Positions 1 through 9,419 are shown, numbered from the stretch's first letter. The stretch: DNA of 64,000 nucleotides from Epilithonimonas lactis (GCF_900110605.1 NZ_FOFI01000004.1:1-64000); one strand, 5' to 3'. Notes: generated by a model from the letters alone, not told the origin. Numbers and translations are program-made.

Positions 1-35
1 TGTAATTTTTGCCGATGAAGGCTATCTAGAATCTT

Positions 36-926
36 ATGAAATATATATCAGTAGCAGAATTTTCCAAAAAATGGAACATACCTGAAAGAACTGTCAGGAA
101 TTACTGTGCGCATGGCAGGATTAACGGTTCGTTCTTAACTGGTAAAACCTATAATATTCCAGAGGATGCGCTTCCTCCTTCAAAAGAAAGTAAAAAGAAG
201 TTTAGTAAAAATCCTTTGCTGAACAAACTGAAGGAAGAGAAAGAAATGAAGCTCAAGGGCGGCATTTATCACAGAACCCAGATCGATCTGACGTACAACT
301 CAAATAGAATAGAAGGAAGTAGGCTAACATTAGATCAGACAAGATATATTTTTGAAACAAATACGGTCGGGGTTTCGAAGGAAAGTATCAATGTAGATGA
401 CATCATAGAAACTACAAATCACTTTAGAGCTATTGATCTCATAATTGATAAGGCTAAATCAAAATTAACTGAATCATTAATAAAAGAGCTTCATTTCTTA
501 CTAAAGTCCGGAACATCTGATAGTGCTAAAGACTGGTTTAATGTTGGGGAATACAAGAAATTGCCGAATGAAGTTGGAGGTAATGAAACTACAGCACCGG
601 GCAAAGTAGCAACTAGAATGAAAGAGATTTTATCTGAATACAACGATATTGAAAATAAAACCATTGAGGACATTATTGCCTTTCACTATCAGTTCGAAAT
701 TATTCACCCTTTTCAAGACGGAAATGGTCGTGTTGGCAGATTGATTATGTTTAAAGAATGCTTAGCTAACAACGTTATTCCATTTATTATTGATGAAGAG
801 CTAAAGCTATTTTATTACAGAGGATTACAGGAATGGGAAAATATTAGAGGTTATCTTCTTGATACCTGCCTAACTGCCCAAGATAACTACAATGCCATTC
901 TGAAATATTTTGAAATTCAAGAGTAA
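36..926 (+). CDS. Fic family protein with N-terminal HTH
   Basis: 296 aa. The Fic core motif HPFQDGNGRVGR (H224 to R235) is complete, which predicts AMP or other nucleotide-monophosphate transfer to a target hydroxyl. A class II-type inhibitory motif S/TxxxE(G/N) lies N-terminal to it (S89 to G94, with E93 as the likely gate), so the enzyme is expected to be self-restrained. The first ~45 residues look like a MerR/excisionase-type helix-turn-helix, so it may also bind DNA, perhaps its own promoter. It sits in front of a small acidic protein and a serine recombinase, which suggests mobile-element cargo. The target is unknown. A second, unrelated Fic gene lies at 39127. Confidence 0.9.
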   Translation: MKYISVAEFSKKWNIPERTVRNYCAHGRINGSFLTGKTYNIPEDALPPSKESKKKFSKNPLLNKLKEEKEMKLKGGIYHRTQIDLTYNSNRIEGSRLTLDQTRYIFETNTVGVSKESINVDDIIETTNHFRAIDLIIDKAKSKLTESLIKELHFLLKSGTSDSAKDWFNVGEYKKLPNEVGGNETTAPGKVATRMKEILSEYNDIENKTIEDIIAFHYQFEIIHPFQDGNGRVGRLIMFKECLANNVIPFIIDEELKLFYYRGLQEWENIRGYLLDTCLTAQDNYNAILKYFEIQE

Positions 927-1014
927 AAGCACATCTAAGCCAAGTGTATCAATTAAATACATTAATTAATAGTTGTTGGATTAGCCGAATATTTTTATTT
1001 AAAAGATTTCGGTT

Positions 1015-1176
1015 ATGGAAAAGAACATTGAAATTAAAAATATAAGCACTGAAGAGATTATCAAAATTCTCAAAGAAGAGGAGGAAATTGAGTTAACTAT
1101 TGAGGAAGCTGAACAAATTGTAGAATTTCTAAAAATGCTATTGACAGTCACAATAAGGGAGTTTTTAGATGAATAA
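1015..1176 (+). CDS. Small acidic protein upstream of recombinase
   Basis: A 53-aa open frame starting MEKNIEIKNI and ending at TAA, 18 bases before the recombinase start. It is very rich in Glu and predicted to be helical. I do not recognise a family. Small acidic proteins directly upstream of serine recombinases occur in Bacteroidota elements, so an accessory role in recombination is possible, but that is inference from position only. Confidence 0.5.
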   Translation: MEKNIEIKNISTEEIIKILKEEEEIELTIEEAEQIVEFLKMLLTVTIREFLDE

Positions 1177-1194
1177 TATTTTAAGATTGTAGAA

Positions 1195-2736
1195 ATGAAA
1201 AAAGCCGATTTATATATTCGTGTGTCAACCGATGAGCAGGCAGATAAAGGTTATTCCCAAAGAGACCAGGAAGAAAGACTGAGGCGATACTGTGAGAATA
1301 ATAGTATCGTAGTGGGACAGGTCATTTATGAAGATTATTCCGCCAAAACCTTTAACAGGCCTGAATGGCTTAAGCTGCTTGATACTCTTAAGAAAAAGAG
1401 CTCCAAAACCAATTTATTGTTGTTTACCAAATGGGACCGTTTTAGCAGAAACGCTGGTGATGCCTATCAAATGATCAATATCCTGAAAAAGCTCAAAGTT
1501 GATCCGCAAGCCATTGAACAACCTTTAGATCTTTCAATTCCCGAGAACAAGATGATGCTGGCTATCTATCTTGCAGCACCGGAAGTTGAAAATGACAGGC
1601 GTGCCTTGAATACCTACTATGGAATGCGTCGTGCCAGAAAAGAAGGAAGATTAATGGGAAGGGCGCCCTATGGATATGTGAATAAGATCACGGAAAACGG
1701 GAAGAAGTATGTCACTCAAAAGGAACCTGAAGCTTCCAATATGAAATGGGCATTCAATGAAATGGCGAAAGGTGTTTATTCTGCCAGCCAGATCATGGAT
1801 ATGATGAATAGGAGGGAAGGGAAAACTGTAAAAGTTAGTTCTTTTCTTGCTGGCTTGAGGAATACTGCATATTGCGGAAAAATTTATGTAGAACAATACA
1901 ATGACGAAGAGGCCCATTATGTTCCAAGTATCCATGAACCTTTGATCAGTGAGGAGTTATTCGACAAAGTGCAGAATATAATGAATGGCAATGCAAATCT
2001 TGCCAGACCCAATGTTAAAGTACTGTCTGACGATAATCTTCCACTGAGAGGATTCCTTCTATGCCCGGAATGTGGACATTTAATTACAGGCAGTGCATCT
2101 ACAGGACACTCCAAGAAATATTATTACTATCACTGTCAGTCACCATGCGGATATCGTTATAGAGCAGAAATCATCAACAATAAATTCCTGGAATTACTGC
2201 AAGCATTAGAGATGAGGGAGTCCATTAAAAAATATTTGAGAAAGGTCTTGAAACAAAATTTTGAGAAGTTTATCGATAATCCTCAACATCAAAGAAAAAA
2301 GATATTAATGGAAATAGATGGATTGAATAACAGGTTAAAGTCGGCAAGAAACAAACTACTGGAAGAGATCATTGATAATGAGGAATACTTGGAAATTAAA
2401 ACTGATTGCAAGGACAAAATTGAAAAGTTAGAAAGCAACCTGACCAAAGTAAAAGATAAAAACAAAATAGATTTTCCGAAACTACTTGACCATGCATTAT
2501 CGAACGTTGTAGATCTTGCTAAAGTCTTTAGTAGTGGGGATATCACATTAAAACGTCAAATAATTAGTTCGATATTCCCTGAAAAATTGGAATTTTTTGA
2601 AAATCATTATCGAACTATTAGACCCAACGTTTTGCTGTCCTATATCTATCAGATTAACAATGATTTACGAGCTAAAAAAAACCGGAAAAATAGTGAATTA
2701 TCACCTCTTTCCGGTCTTGTACCCATAACCGAATAA
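1195..2736 (+). CDS. Large serine recombinase
   Basis: 513 aa. The N-terminal resolvase domain starts with YIRVSTDEQ, where S11 is the expected catalytic serine, followed by the conserved DRFSRNAGDA region. A Recombinase domain follows (about 150-270), then a zinc ribbon of the form CPECG...C...C near residues 285-320, and a coiled coil (about 360-430). This is the architecture of large serine integrases that insert and excise mobile elements without accessory DNA topology. The C-terminal 20 codons contain a nested inverted repeat (2681-2715). It is probably the integrase of an element lying mainly to the left of the window. Confidence 0.93.
   Translation: MKKADLYIRVSTDEQADKGYSQRDQEERLRRYCENNSIVVGQVIYEDYSAKTFNRPEWLKLLDTLKKKSSKTNLLLFTKWDRFSRNAGDAYQMINILKKLKVDPQAIEQPLDLSIPENKMMLAIYLAAPEVENDRRALNTYYGMRRARKEGRLMGRAPYGYVNKITENGKKYVTQKEPEASNMKWAFNEMAKGVYSASQIMDMMNRREGKTVKVSSFLAGLRNTAYCGKIYVEQYNDEEAHYVPSIHEPLISEELFDKVQNIMNGNANLARPNVKVLSDDNLPLRGFLLCPECGHLITGSASTGHSKKYYYYHCQSPCGYRYRAEIINNKFLELLQALEMRESIKKYLRKVLKQNFEKFIDNPQHQRKKILMEIDGLNNRLKSARNKLLEEIIDNEEYLEIKTDCKDKIEKLESNLTKVKDKNKIDFPKLLDHALSNVVDLAKVFSSGDITLKRQIISSIFPEKLEFFENHYRTIRPNVLLSYIYQINNDLRAKKNRKNSELSPLSGLVPITE
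2681..2715. repeat. Nested inverted repeat in recombinase 3' end
   Basis: ACCGGAAA (2681-2688) is complementary to TTTCCGGT (2708-2715), with an inner GTGA/TCAC pair between them. It lies in the last codons of the serine recombinase gene. It could be a transcription-end structure or part of an attachment region; the sequence does not decide. The remaining 2737-3049 is AT-rich and holds no recognisable gene, only the promoter of the response regulator. Confidence 0.45.
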
Positions 2737-3010
2737 ATATCGAAATATTTGGTGGAAGATTTAGAAAGAATCACAGAATTATCAAGAATGAAATATTAAA
2801 TATTTTTACATTTTTATATTACCTTGATCTACAAAATTTATTATCCTTGATTTTTTTATTTCCAATATCGTTGATTGCTTTCTGTTTTAAAATTTTCGCT
2901 TTTGAGATTACTATCTTCATATAGAGTTTTAAAATCTTAACATTGATTACGAATATTATTTTTATGATTTCAAAAATTCCTCAATATCTACATATAGAAA
3001 ATTGTATAAA

Positions 3011-3045
3011 TTCGAAATTTATTCAAAATTGCAATTATAAATTAG
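3011..3045 (+). promoter_or_regulatory. Tandem TTCAAAATT box and -7 element, regulator promoter
   Basis: TTCGAAATT (3011-3019) and TTCAAAATT (3022-3030) are spaced 11 bp start to start, followed after 7 bp by TAAATTAG (3038-3045), one mismatch from TAnnTTTG. The same arrangement precedes five downstream genes. Eleven-bp tandem half-sites next to a weak core promoter are typical of OmpR/PhoB-family activator boxes, so autoregulation by the adjacent response regulator is inferred. Confidence 0.65.
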
Positions 3046-3049
3046 CAAA

Positions 3050-3727
3050 ATGAAAATCCTGATCATAGAAGACGAAACAGAGCTTGCAAAAAGTATTTCC
3101 GAATATCTTTCGGGAGAAAATTATGTCTGTGAATTTGCACCTACTTTCAGTGAAGCAATGGATAAGGTTGAAACTTTCCAGTATGACTGTATCTTATTAG
3201 ATATTATGCTTCCAGACGGTAGTGGTCTGTCAATTTTAGAAGAATTAAAAAGACAGAATAAACAGGATGGGGTCATTATTATTTCGGCGAAGAATGCTCT
3301 GGATGATAAAATAAAAGGATTGAAGCTAGGGGCAGACGATTATCTTACAAAACCTTTTCATCTTTCAGAATTAATGGCAAGGATCTATTCAATTATAAGA
3401 AGAAAACAATTTAATAATTCGAATGTTGTAAAGCAGAATGAATTAGAGATCGATCTTTTAGCCAAAACTGTTACTATTAATAATCAAACGATTATCCTTA
3501 CAAAAAAAGAATTTGACCTTCTTATTTACTTTATTGGAAACAAGAATAAAGTTATTTCTAAAAGCACCTTAGCAGAACATCTTTCCGGTGATTTTGCGGA
3601 TATGCTGGATAACCACGACTTTGTCTATGCGCACGTCAAAAATCTTAAAAAGAAATTATATGAAGCTGGCTGTGATCATTATCTGAAAACAGTTTATGGA
3701 ACGGGATATAGATGGGAAAATATGTAA
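3050..3727 (+). CDS. OmpR-family response regulator
   Basis: 225 aa. The receiver domain occupies about 1-115, with acidic pocket E8/D9, phospho-acceptor D51 (LLDIMLPDG) and K101 (YLTKPF). A winged-helix DNA-binding domain of the OmpR/PhoB class follows (about 128-224), ending in VYGTGYRWE. It is followed after 6 bases by its cognate sensor kinase. The gene cluster downstream (dgkA, lipid phosphatases, phosphoethanolamine-transferase-like enzyme) resembles the targets of PmrA/BasR-type regulators, but orthology cannot be shown from sequence alone. Confidence 0.93.
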   Translation: MKILIIEDETELAKSISEYLSGENYVCEFAPTFSEAMDKVETFQYDCILLDIMLPDGSGLSILEELKRQNKQDGVIIISAKNALDDKIKGLKLGADDYLTKPFHLSELMARIYSIIRRKQFNNSNVVKQNELEIDLLAKTVTINNQTIILTKKEFDLLIYFIGNKNKVISKSTLAEHLSGDFADMLDNHDFVYAHVKNLKKKLYEAGCDHYLKTVYGTGYRWENM

Positions 3728-3733
3728 TTAATT

Positions 3734-5020
3734 ATGAAGCCACTATTAAGTAAAACTACCAGACCGTTTTTAATTTTTGTTATGATTGTTCTGGTTTTCA
3801 GTATCCCAGTATATTATTTCGTAGTCGATGCAATATGGCAGGATGAACTTGACGAGCACAACGAGATCGTTGCAGAAAAAACAGGCTATGAATTTAACAA
3901 AATGAATGCTTCCATAGAAGAAATACAAAGCAGTATTACCTTGTGGAATCATATCCAACCAGGAACCAATATTGAAAAAATAACTTCCAATCATTTAAGG
4001 AAAGACTCACTTTTTACAGCTGAAAAATACAAACCTTTTTCTGCGGATCCGACGATCGAACGCTACAGATGTCTTAAAAAGGTCATTTATATAAAAAAAC
4101 AACCTTATCTTTTTACCATAGAGACCAATATTGAGGAAACGGAAGGCACTGTAATGATCATTGGTCTCATTACATTTTTCTTTTTTCTTTTGATCGTGAC
4201 AGGGTTGTTTATACTTAACAGGAGATTGTCCAAAACAATCTGGAAACCTTTTAGAAACACACTTGACAAACTGAAGAATTTTAATTTAAACACACAGACG
4301 CAGATTGAATTTGACAAGACAGACACTACAGAATTTGAAGAATTAAATCAGTCATTACGAAAATTAATTACTCATAACGTATCCGTTTATAAATCGCAGA
4401 AAGAGTTTACAGAAAACGCGTCTCACGAGTTGCAGACTCCGTTGGCCATCTTGAAAAATAAGCTTGATCTTTTGTTACAAGATGTAAACCTTACCGAAAG
4501 GCAATATGATATTGCAGAAGAAATGAACCGGGCTCTAACAAGAAGTTCAAGAATTAATAAGAACCTTTTGTTATTAGCAAAAATAGATAACAGCCAATTC
4601 GATAATTCTGAAATCATTAAGCTGGACGATCTATTGCACCAAAGTCTTGATGTCTTTAATGAACATTTTGAACAAAAGAATATTTCTGTTACAGAAAATA
4701 TTTCTTCAGGCATTAAAGTAAATGGAAACAGCGGGCTGACTGAAGTTCTTATCAATAACCTAATTTTGAATGCTATCCGTCATACTTCACGTGACGGAGC
4801 AATATCGGTGAAGTTGACAAATTCAGTATTTGAAGTTGCCAATTCCGGAACTGAAAAATTAAATACAGATCTATTATTCAAAAGATTTTCGAAGCTTTCT
4901 GCTGACAATAGCGGAAGTGGTTTAGGACTAGCCATCATCAGTGAGATTTGCAAATTCCACCACTGGACAATCAATTATAAATTTGAAAATAATTTGCACA
5001 TTTTTTCTGTAAAACTATAA
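3734..5020 (+). CDS. Sensor histidine kinase
   Basis: 428 aa inner-membrane kinase. There is one TM segment near residues 11-31, a ~110-residue periplasmic sensor region, and a second TM near 141-161. The HisKA domain has H231 in the FTENASHELQTPLAIL motif. The HATPase_c domain shows the N box (NLILNAIRHTS) and G box (GSGLGLAI). It is co-transcribed with the upstream regulator and presumably phosphorylates it. The ligand is unknown; the lipid and envelope genes that follow suggest an envelope stress or cation/peptide signal. Confidence 0.92.
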   Translation: MKPLLSKTTRPFLIFVMIVLVFSIPVYYFVVDAIWQDELDEHNEIVAEKTGYEFNKMNASIEEIQSSITLWNHIQPGTNIEKITSNHLRKDSLFTAEKYKPFSADPTIERYRCLKKVIYIKKQPYLFTIETNIEETEGTVMIIGLITFFFFLLIVTGLFILNRRLSKTIWKPFRNTLDKLKNFNLNTQTQIEFDKTDTTEFEELNQSLRKLITHNVSVYKSQKEFTENASHELQTPLAILKNKLDLLLQDVNLTERQYDIAEEMNRALTRSSRINKNLLLLAKIDNSQFDNSEIIKLDDLLHQSLDVFNEHFEQKNISVTENISSGIKVNGNSGLTEVLINNLILNAIRHTSRDGAISVKLTNSVFEVANSGTEKLNTDLLFKRFSKLSADNSGSGLGLAIISEICKFHHWTINYKFENNLHIFSVKL

Positions 5021-5022
5021 AA

Positions 5023-5056
5023 TTCAAAATTTCTTCAAAATTCAATTTTAGTTTTG
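5023..5056 (+). promoter_or_regulatory. Tandem TTCAAAATT box and perfect -7, dgkA promoter
   Basis: Two perfect TTCAAAATT repeats (5023-5031 and 5034-5042) are spaced 11 bp, followed after exactly 6 bp by TAGTTTTG (5049-5056), a full match to the Bacteroidota -7 consensus TAnnTTTG. This is the best copy of the shared promoter module in the cluster. Confidence 0.75.
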
Positions 5057-5148
5057 CTGCATAATTCAATTTATGCAATCGTCCTTTTATTTCTATAGCC
5101 TAAAAGCTAAATTCCATAGAATAAGCCTTTTAAATTCAAATCATTGAT

Positions 5149-5517
5149 ATGAAAAATATTAATGACAGTTTTTTGAAAGGAAGAGCAAAAAGCCTTAAAT
5201 ACACATTTAACGGCGCATTTCTGTTGCTGAAAACAGAACATTCGATAATGACACAGTCTTTCATCGGGGTTATTTTCGTCGCTTTAGGCTTCTATTTTAA
5301 AATCACAAAAGTTGAGTGGATGTTTCAGATATTTGGCTTTGGACTTATTCTCACGGCAGAAAGCCTTAATACTGCAGTGGAAAAACTCTGCGATTTCGTT
5401 CATCCTGAATACCATAAAAAAATTGGTTTTATAAAAGACATTGCTTCCGGAGCGATGACATTTGCTGTGATCTCAGTTTTAATATTACTCACTCTTATCT
5501 ATTATCCTTACTTATGA
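5149..5517 (+). CDS. dgkA: Diacylglycerol/undecaprenol kinase
   Basis: 122-aa DgkA-family integral membrane kinase. The family signature ESLNTAVEKLCDFV, the KDIASGA segment and three TM helices are visible. In Gram-negative bacteria it phosphorylates diacylglycerol released when headgroups are taken from phospholipids; some homologues phosphorylate undecaprenol. It overlaps the next gene by an ATGA junction, so it is translated with the phosphoethanolamine-transferase/LTA-synthase-like enzyme that would generate diacylglycerol. Transcription likely starts at the box at 5023-5056. Confidence 0.92.
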   Translation: MKNINDSFLKGRAKSLKYTFNGAFLLLKTEHSIMTQSFIGVIFVALGFYFKITKVEWMFQIFGFGLILTAESLNTAVEKLCDFVHPEYHKKIGFIKDIASGAMTFAVISVLILLTLIYYPYL

Positions 5518-7475
5518 AAAAGTTATTCAATGGCAGATTTTCAACACTGTTTGGCGTTCTGAGTTTATATGTTTTTTTAGCATTTGTAATTAGGATAATA
5601 CTACTGATCTGGTCTTTAAAAGATCTTGAGCTTAATTTCCTACATATTTTGCGGGCTTTTTTCACAGGGTTCGTTTTTGACCTGACGATGGGTTCCTTAT
5701 TTTTGGCATTTTACGCCTTTTATCTTTTGATCTTTACGAAAAGATGGATTGGATCTTTGTTCGATAAAATCTTCACCTATTTTTATCTTAGCTTGATTTT
5801 CATTATTATTTATTTTAGCCTTTTGGCAGAAATACCTTTTTGGGATGAGTTTGGCGTGAGGTTCAATTTCATTGCTGTAGATTATCTTATTTACACTTAT
5901 GAAGTTGTCGAAAATATCAATCAGTCTTATCCTTTACCTGTGATTGGAGTTGTTTTGGTAGGATTGATCGTCCTTACATTTGTTTTATTTAAAAAACTGA
6001 ATATCTTCAAAAAGACTTTTTCTGATAAGAATTCTATCAGTAATCGTTTATTTTATTCACTTCCGGTTTTGGCAATTGCCATTATTTTAGGCTTGGTGAT
6101 GAAAAACAAGCAGGCGGATTTCAGTAATAATTTGGTGGTAAATGAATTGGGGAAAAACGGTGCTTTTTCTTTTGTAACTGCCTTCAAATCAAACGAGCTT
6201 GATTATGAAACCTTCTACCCGAAACTTCCGGAAAAAGAAGCTTATTCAATAGTTAAGAAGAATCTTTTACAGGAAAATCAAAAATATACAACCGCAAAAT
6301 ATGATGATATATCAAGGCTTACCACAGGAAATAATGAACAAAAACCTAATATCATCCTTATTGCCATAGAAAGTTTCAGCGCAGATTTTCTGACAGAATT
6401 TGGCAATAAAGATCATCTTACGCCCAACTATGAAAAGTTGTCGAATGAAAGTATTTTCTTTACAAACCTGTATGCAACAGGAACAAGAACCGTTCGCGGG
6501 ATGGAAGCTTTAACATTATCTGTTCCGCCAACACCGGGAAATAGCATCGTAAGAAGACCTAATAATCAGAATTTATTTTCCATTTCTACAATTGTAAAAT
6601 CAAAAGATTATCAGCCCTATTTTATTTATGGCGGCGATGGTTATTTTGATAATATGAATACCTTTTTTGGTGGACAGGGATTTGATATTGTTGACAGAAA
6701 CAGAGGTAATCCTTTAGCGGACGAGATTAAAACACAAAGATTTGCAATTCCTGATAACGAAGTGAAATTTGAAAATGCCTGGGGAATCTGTGATGAAGAT
6801 CTTTATAATCAATCTATCAAATACGCTGATAAAAGCGCTAAAGCAAACAAACCGTTTTTTCAGTTTGTAATGACCACTTCCAACCACAAACCTTACACTT
6901 TCCCAGCAGGAAAGATCGACCTTCCGCAAGGTGATAGAAATGCTGCCGTGAAATATACAGATTATGCTTTAGGAAAGTTCATTGCGGATGCGAAGACAAA
7001 ACCCTGGTTTAAAAATACCGTATTCGTTATAGTTGCAGACCATTGTGCAAGCAGTGCCGGGAAGTGGGAGATCAATATCGACAGACATCACATTCCTGCA
7101 ATTATTTATAATCTTCCACAGCAACAACCAACAAGAATTGATCGTTTAACTTCACAGATCGATTTGATGCCGACTTTATTCGGATATCTCGATTGGAATT
7201 ACAACACAAGTTTGTATGGAAAAGACATCAATCAAACAAAAGTTGGAGATGAAAGAGCTTTTATAGGCAATTACAGAACATTGGGAATGCTGAAAGGAAA
7301 TATTTTCACACAGATTGACGATAGAAAAAGGTTAAAACAGTTTGGGGTTTCAGGAAATGAAAAACAGACTTTATCAGAAATAAAAGCAGAAAATCAGGAA
7401 TTGGCCTCTCAAACCATTTCTTATTATCAGACAGCAAGTGTAAGATTCAAAAATGGAAAGATGAAAGTAAAATAG
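5514..7475 (+). CDS. LTA synthase family sulfatase-like transferase
   Basis: 653 aa. Five predicted N-terminal TM helices (about 10-200) precede a periplasmic alkaline-phosphatase/sulfatase-fold domain. Visible motifs are IESFSADF (metal ligand E), ATGTRTVRGMEA (nucleophilic Thr region), TTSNHKPYTFP and VIVADHCAS (DH metal ligands). The family transfers phosphoglycerol or phosphoethanolamine from phospholipids to envelope glycans or lipids. Gram-negative flavobacteria do not make LTA, so lipid A or glycan modification is more plausible. The gene overlaps dgkA, which would recycle the diacylglycerol product. Confidence 0.88.
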   Translation: MKKLFNGRFSTLFGVLSLYVFLAFVIRIILLIWSLKDLELNFLHILRAFFTGFVFDLTMGSLFLAFYAFYLLIFTKRWIGSLFDKIFTYFYLSLIFIIIYFSLLAEIPFWDEFGVRFNFIAVDYLIYTYEVVENINQSYPLPVIGVVLVGLIVLTFVLFKKLNIFKKTFSDKNSISNRLFYSLPVLAIAIILGLVMKNKQADFSNNLVVNELGKNGAFSFVTAFKSNELDYETFYPKLPEKEAYSIVKKNLLQENQKYTTAKYDDISRLTTGNNEQKPNIILIAIESFSADFLTEFGNKDHLTPNYEKLSNESIFFTNLYATGTRTVRGMEALTLSVPPTPGNSIVRRPNNQNLFSISTIVKSKDYQPYFIYGGDGYFDNMNTFFGGQGFDIVDRNRGNPLADEIKTQRFAIPDNEVKFENAWGICDEDLYNQSIKYADKSAKANKPFFQFVMTTSNHKPYTFPAGKIDLPQGDRNAAVKYTDYALGKFIADAKTKPWFKNTVFVIVADHCASSAGKWEINIDRHHIPAIIYNLPQQQPTRIDRLTSQIDLMPTLFGYLDWNYNTSLYGKDINQTKVGDERAFIGNYRTLGMLKGNIFTQIDDRKRLKQFGVSGNEKQTLSEIKAENQELASQTISYYQTASVRFKNGKMKVK

Positions 7476-7581
7476 AATATTCTGAGATGTAAAACCTTCC
7501 AAAAGATTGGTGATATCATCGATCTTTTGATTGTTAATAGGGTACAATATTTGGATTTTAATCAATTTTTAAAACCTGAGA

Positions 7582-7615
7582 TTCAAAATTAATTCAGAAT
7601 TAGGATATTAATTTG
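7582..7615 (+). promoter_or_regulatory. Tandem TTCAAAATT box, PAP2 promoter
   Basis: TTCAAAATT (7582-7590) and TTCAGAATT (7593-7601) are spaced 11 bp, followed after 6 bp by TTAATTTG (7608-7615), one mismatch from TAnnTTTG. The position of this promoter excludes a translation start at the GTG at 7615 and supports ATG 7636. Confidence 0.65.
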
Positions 7616-7635
7616 TGTCAGATAATTCCAGAATT

Positions 7636-8301
7636 ATGAGATTGATAACTTTTCTGCAAAACAACAAAAGGCTTTTATTTCGAGCCACGGCTGGTTCGCT
7701 TTTGATTGCATTTGTAATATTAAGCTGTATTGTTTTCTTTCTGCCATTGGAATATTTGGACATCCATATTTCAGAAGAAATACAGGAAAAACAAACTCCT
7801 AACCTTAATACACTGATGATTTGGCTGAGCTGGTTTGGCAGAACATCAGTTTCGGTTGTAATGGTCGGTATAACTTCACTTATCTTTTTTATTTTAAGAT
7901 TAAAAAAAGAAGCTGTTTTGATGGTTTCTACACTTTTTTCCGGAATTTTAGGGTTAGGACTAAAAATGCTGATCAACAGACCACGTCCTTCCAAAGATCT
8001 GGTTGTCCTTTTGGAAGAAACAAAATATCAGAGCTTCCCTAGCGGTCACGTTTTGTTTTACACAGTTTTTTTCGGTGCATTGATATTGATCATTCTTCAT
8101 TTAAAAAAGATTAAGTATAAGGTCAAATTATTTCTGATTATCATTTGTCTTTCGATGATTTTCTTGGGAGCGGTTTCTCGGGTTTATCTCGGCGCGCATT
8201 GGTTTACAGATGTTTTGGGTGGATTTATACTAGGCGTTTTTTGCGTCTTGATTATTGGATATTTCTACGTCAAAAATGACAAAAACATTCCAAAAGCGTA
8301 A
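7636..8301 (+). CDS. PAP2-family membrane phosphatase
   Basis: 221 aa with start at ATG 7636 (MRLITFLQ). A GTG at 7615 would overlap the -7 promoter element. About six TM helices are predicted. All three parts of the PAP2/type 2 phosphatidic acid phosphatase signature are present: KMLINRPRP, FPSGH and SRVYLGAHWFTDVLGG. The family dephosphorylates phosphatidic acid, undecaprenyl diphosphate or lipid A at the outer face of the inner membrane. It has its own copy of the cluster promoter box. Confidence 0.9.
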   Translation: MRLITFLQNNKRLLFRATAGSLLIAFVILSCIVFFLPLEYLDIHISEEIQEKQTPNLNTLMIWLSWFGRTSVSVVMVGITSLIFFILRLKKEAVLMVSTLFSGILGLGLKMLINRPRPSKDLVVLLEETKYQSFPSGHVLFYTVFFGALILIILHLKKIKYKVKLFLIIICLSMIFLGAVSRVYLGAHWFTDVLGGFILGVFCVLIIGYFYVKNDKNIPKA

Positions 8302-8306
8302 CTAAA

Positions 8307-8340
8307 ATTCAAAATTTATTCTAAATCAGATTGCATTTTT
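8307..8340 (+). promoter_or_regulatory. Tandem TTCAAAATT box, permease promoter
   Basis: TTCAAAATT (8307-8315) and TTCTAAATC (8318-8326) are spaced 11 bp, with CATTTTTG (8333-8340) 6 bp downstream, one mismatch from TAnnTTTG. The layout is the same as at 5023 and 11386. Confidence 0.65.
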
Positions 8341-8381
8341 GTACTTAAAATACGACGTAGTGTAATCTTTTATTTAGAAAT

Positions 8382-9419
8382 ATGATTTTAAAAATTGTCC
8401 TTTTATTTTCGGGAACTATTCTCGCTTTTTGGCTGAGCGCTATATGTGGTGGCGGAGCAAGTCTCATATTAGTTCCGATTCTAAACCTGTTGCTTCCCAC
8501 CTCTGTCGTACCTTTTTCATTAACAATTGGGACTTTTACAAGTTCTGCATCAAGAATTGCGGTGTTCAAAAAGCACATCAACTGGAAGATATTTTTCTGG
8601 TTTGTTCCATTTTCAATCCCTGCGGTTTTAATCGGAGCTTATCTCATTAAATATATAAATCCCAATTATTTACAGCTCATTGTTGCTATGTTTCTTATCG
8701 CCAATTTACCTCAATTGTTCAAATCTAAAAATACTGCTGAGAAAGAGGAAAAGCCATATCCGGAATATGTTTTGGCAATTGTTGGCTTTCTGGCAGGTTT
8801 TGTATCCGGAATGACTGGTGCAATCGGACTTTTGTTTAATCGGTTTTATTTAAAATTTGGACTCAAAAAAGAAGAAATAGTTGCAACGAGAGCGGCCAAT
8901 GAAATCTTTATGCATCTAATCAAGTTGATAATTTATATAGAACTGGGATTATATTCAAATACGGCGTTGTGGTTGGGTTTGACGATTGCTGTAGCTACAA
9001 TAATTTCTTCATATACCGTAAAATATATCCTTCCGTATTTAAGCGAAAACATTTTCAGAAAAATTGGTTACAGTGCAATGGTTATTGCGGGAGTGACATT
9101 ATTTGCTGGGACCTCCAATAGAATTATCAAACAAGACAAAATTACTTTTGCGGCTGTTCAAAAAAATAACCAAAAAGAATCTATCATTTCCTGGAGGAAT
9201 ACTGACTTGGTTTTGGAATATACTTATGACGAAGGTTTAGAAATAGAAAGGCCTATTCTTCCCGAAGAGTTACCGGATCGACTTATGGAAAAATACAACC
9301 AGCTTAAAAACAAGTTTGACACGATTCATATTGAGAAGGTTTTTATTTTTAGAAAAGAGCCGAGTTACGAATTCTATTGTTTCAGAAATAATCTAGTGAC
9401 AAAGCTAGAGATGAAATGA
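8382..9419 (+). CDS. TauE/SafE-family permease with soluble tail
   Basis: 345 aa. The first ~245 residues form the two-repeat TauE/SafE (DUF81) membrane fold: the glycine-rich ICGGGASLILVPILN opening repeats as GFVSGMTGAIGLLFNRFYL in the second half. The family exports sulfite, sulfoacetate or other anions. Residues ~255-345 form a charged soluble tail not typical of the family, which usually ends near 250 aa; its function is unknown. It carries the cluster promoter box at 8307-8340. Confidence 0.85.
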   Translation: MILKIVLLFSGTILAFWLSAICGGGASLILVPILNLLLPTSVVPFSLTIGTFTSSASRIAVFKKHINWKIFFWFVPFSIPAVLIGAYLIKYINPNYLQLIVAMFLIANLPQLFKSKNTAEKEEKPYPEYVLAIVGFLAGFVSGMTGAIGLLFNRFYLKFGLKKEEIVATRAANEIFMHLIKLIIYIELGLYSNTALWLGLTIAVATIISSYTVKYILPYLSENIFRKIGYSAMVIAGVTLFAGTSNRIIKQDKITFAAVQKNNQKESIISWRNTDLVLEYTYDEGLEIERPILPEELPDRLMEKYNQLKNKFDTIHIEKVFIFRKEPSYEFYCFRNNLVTKLEMK

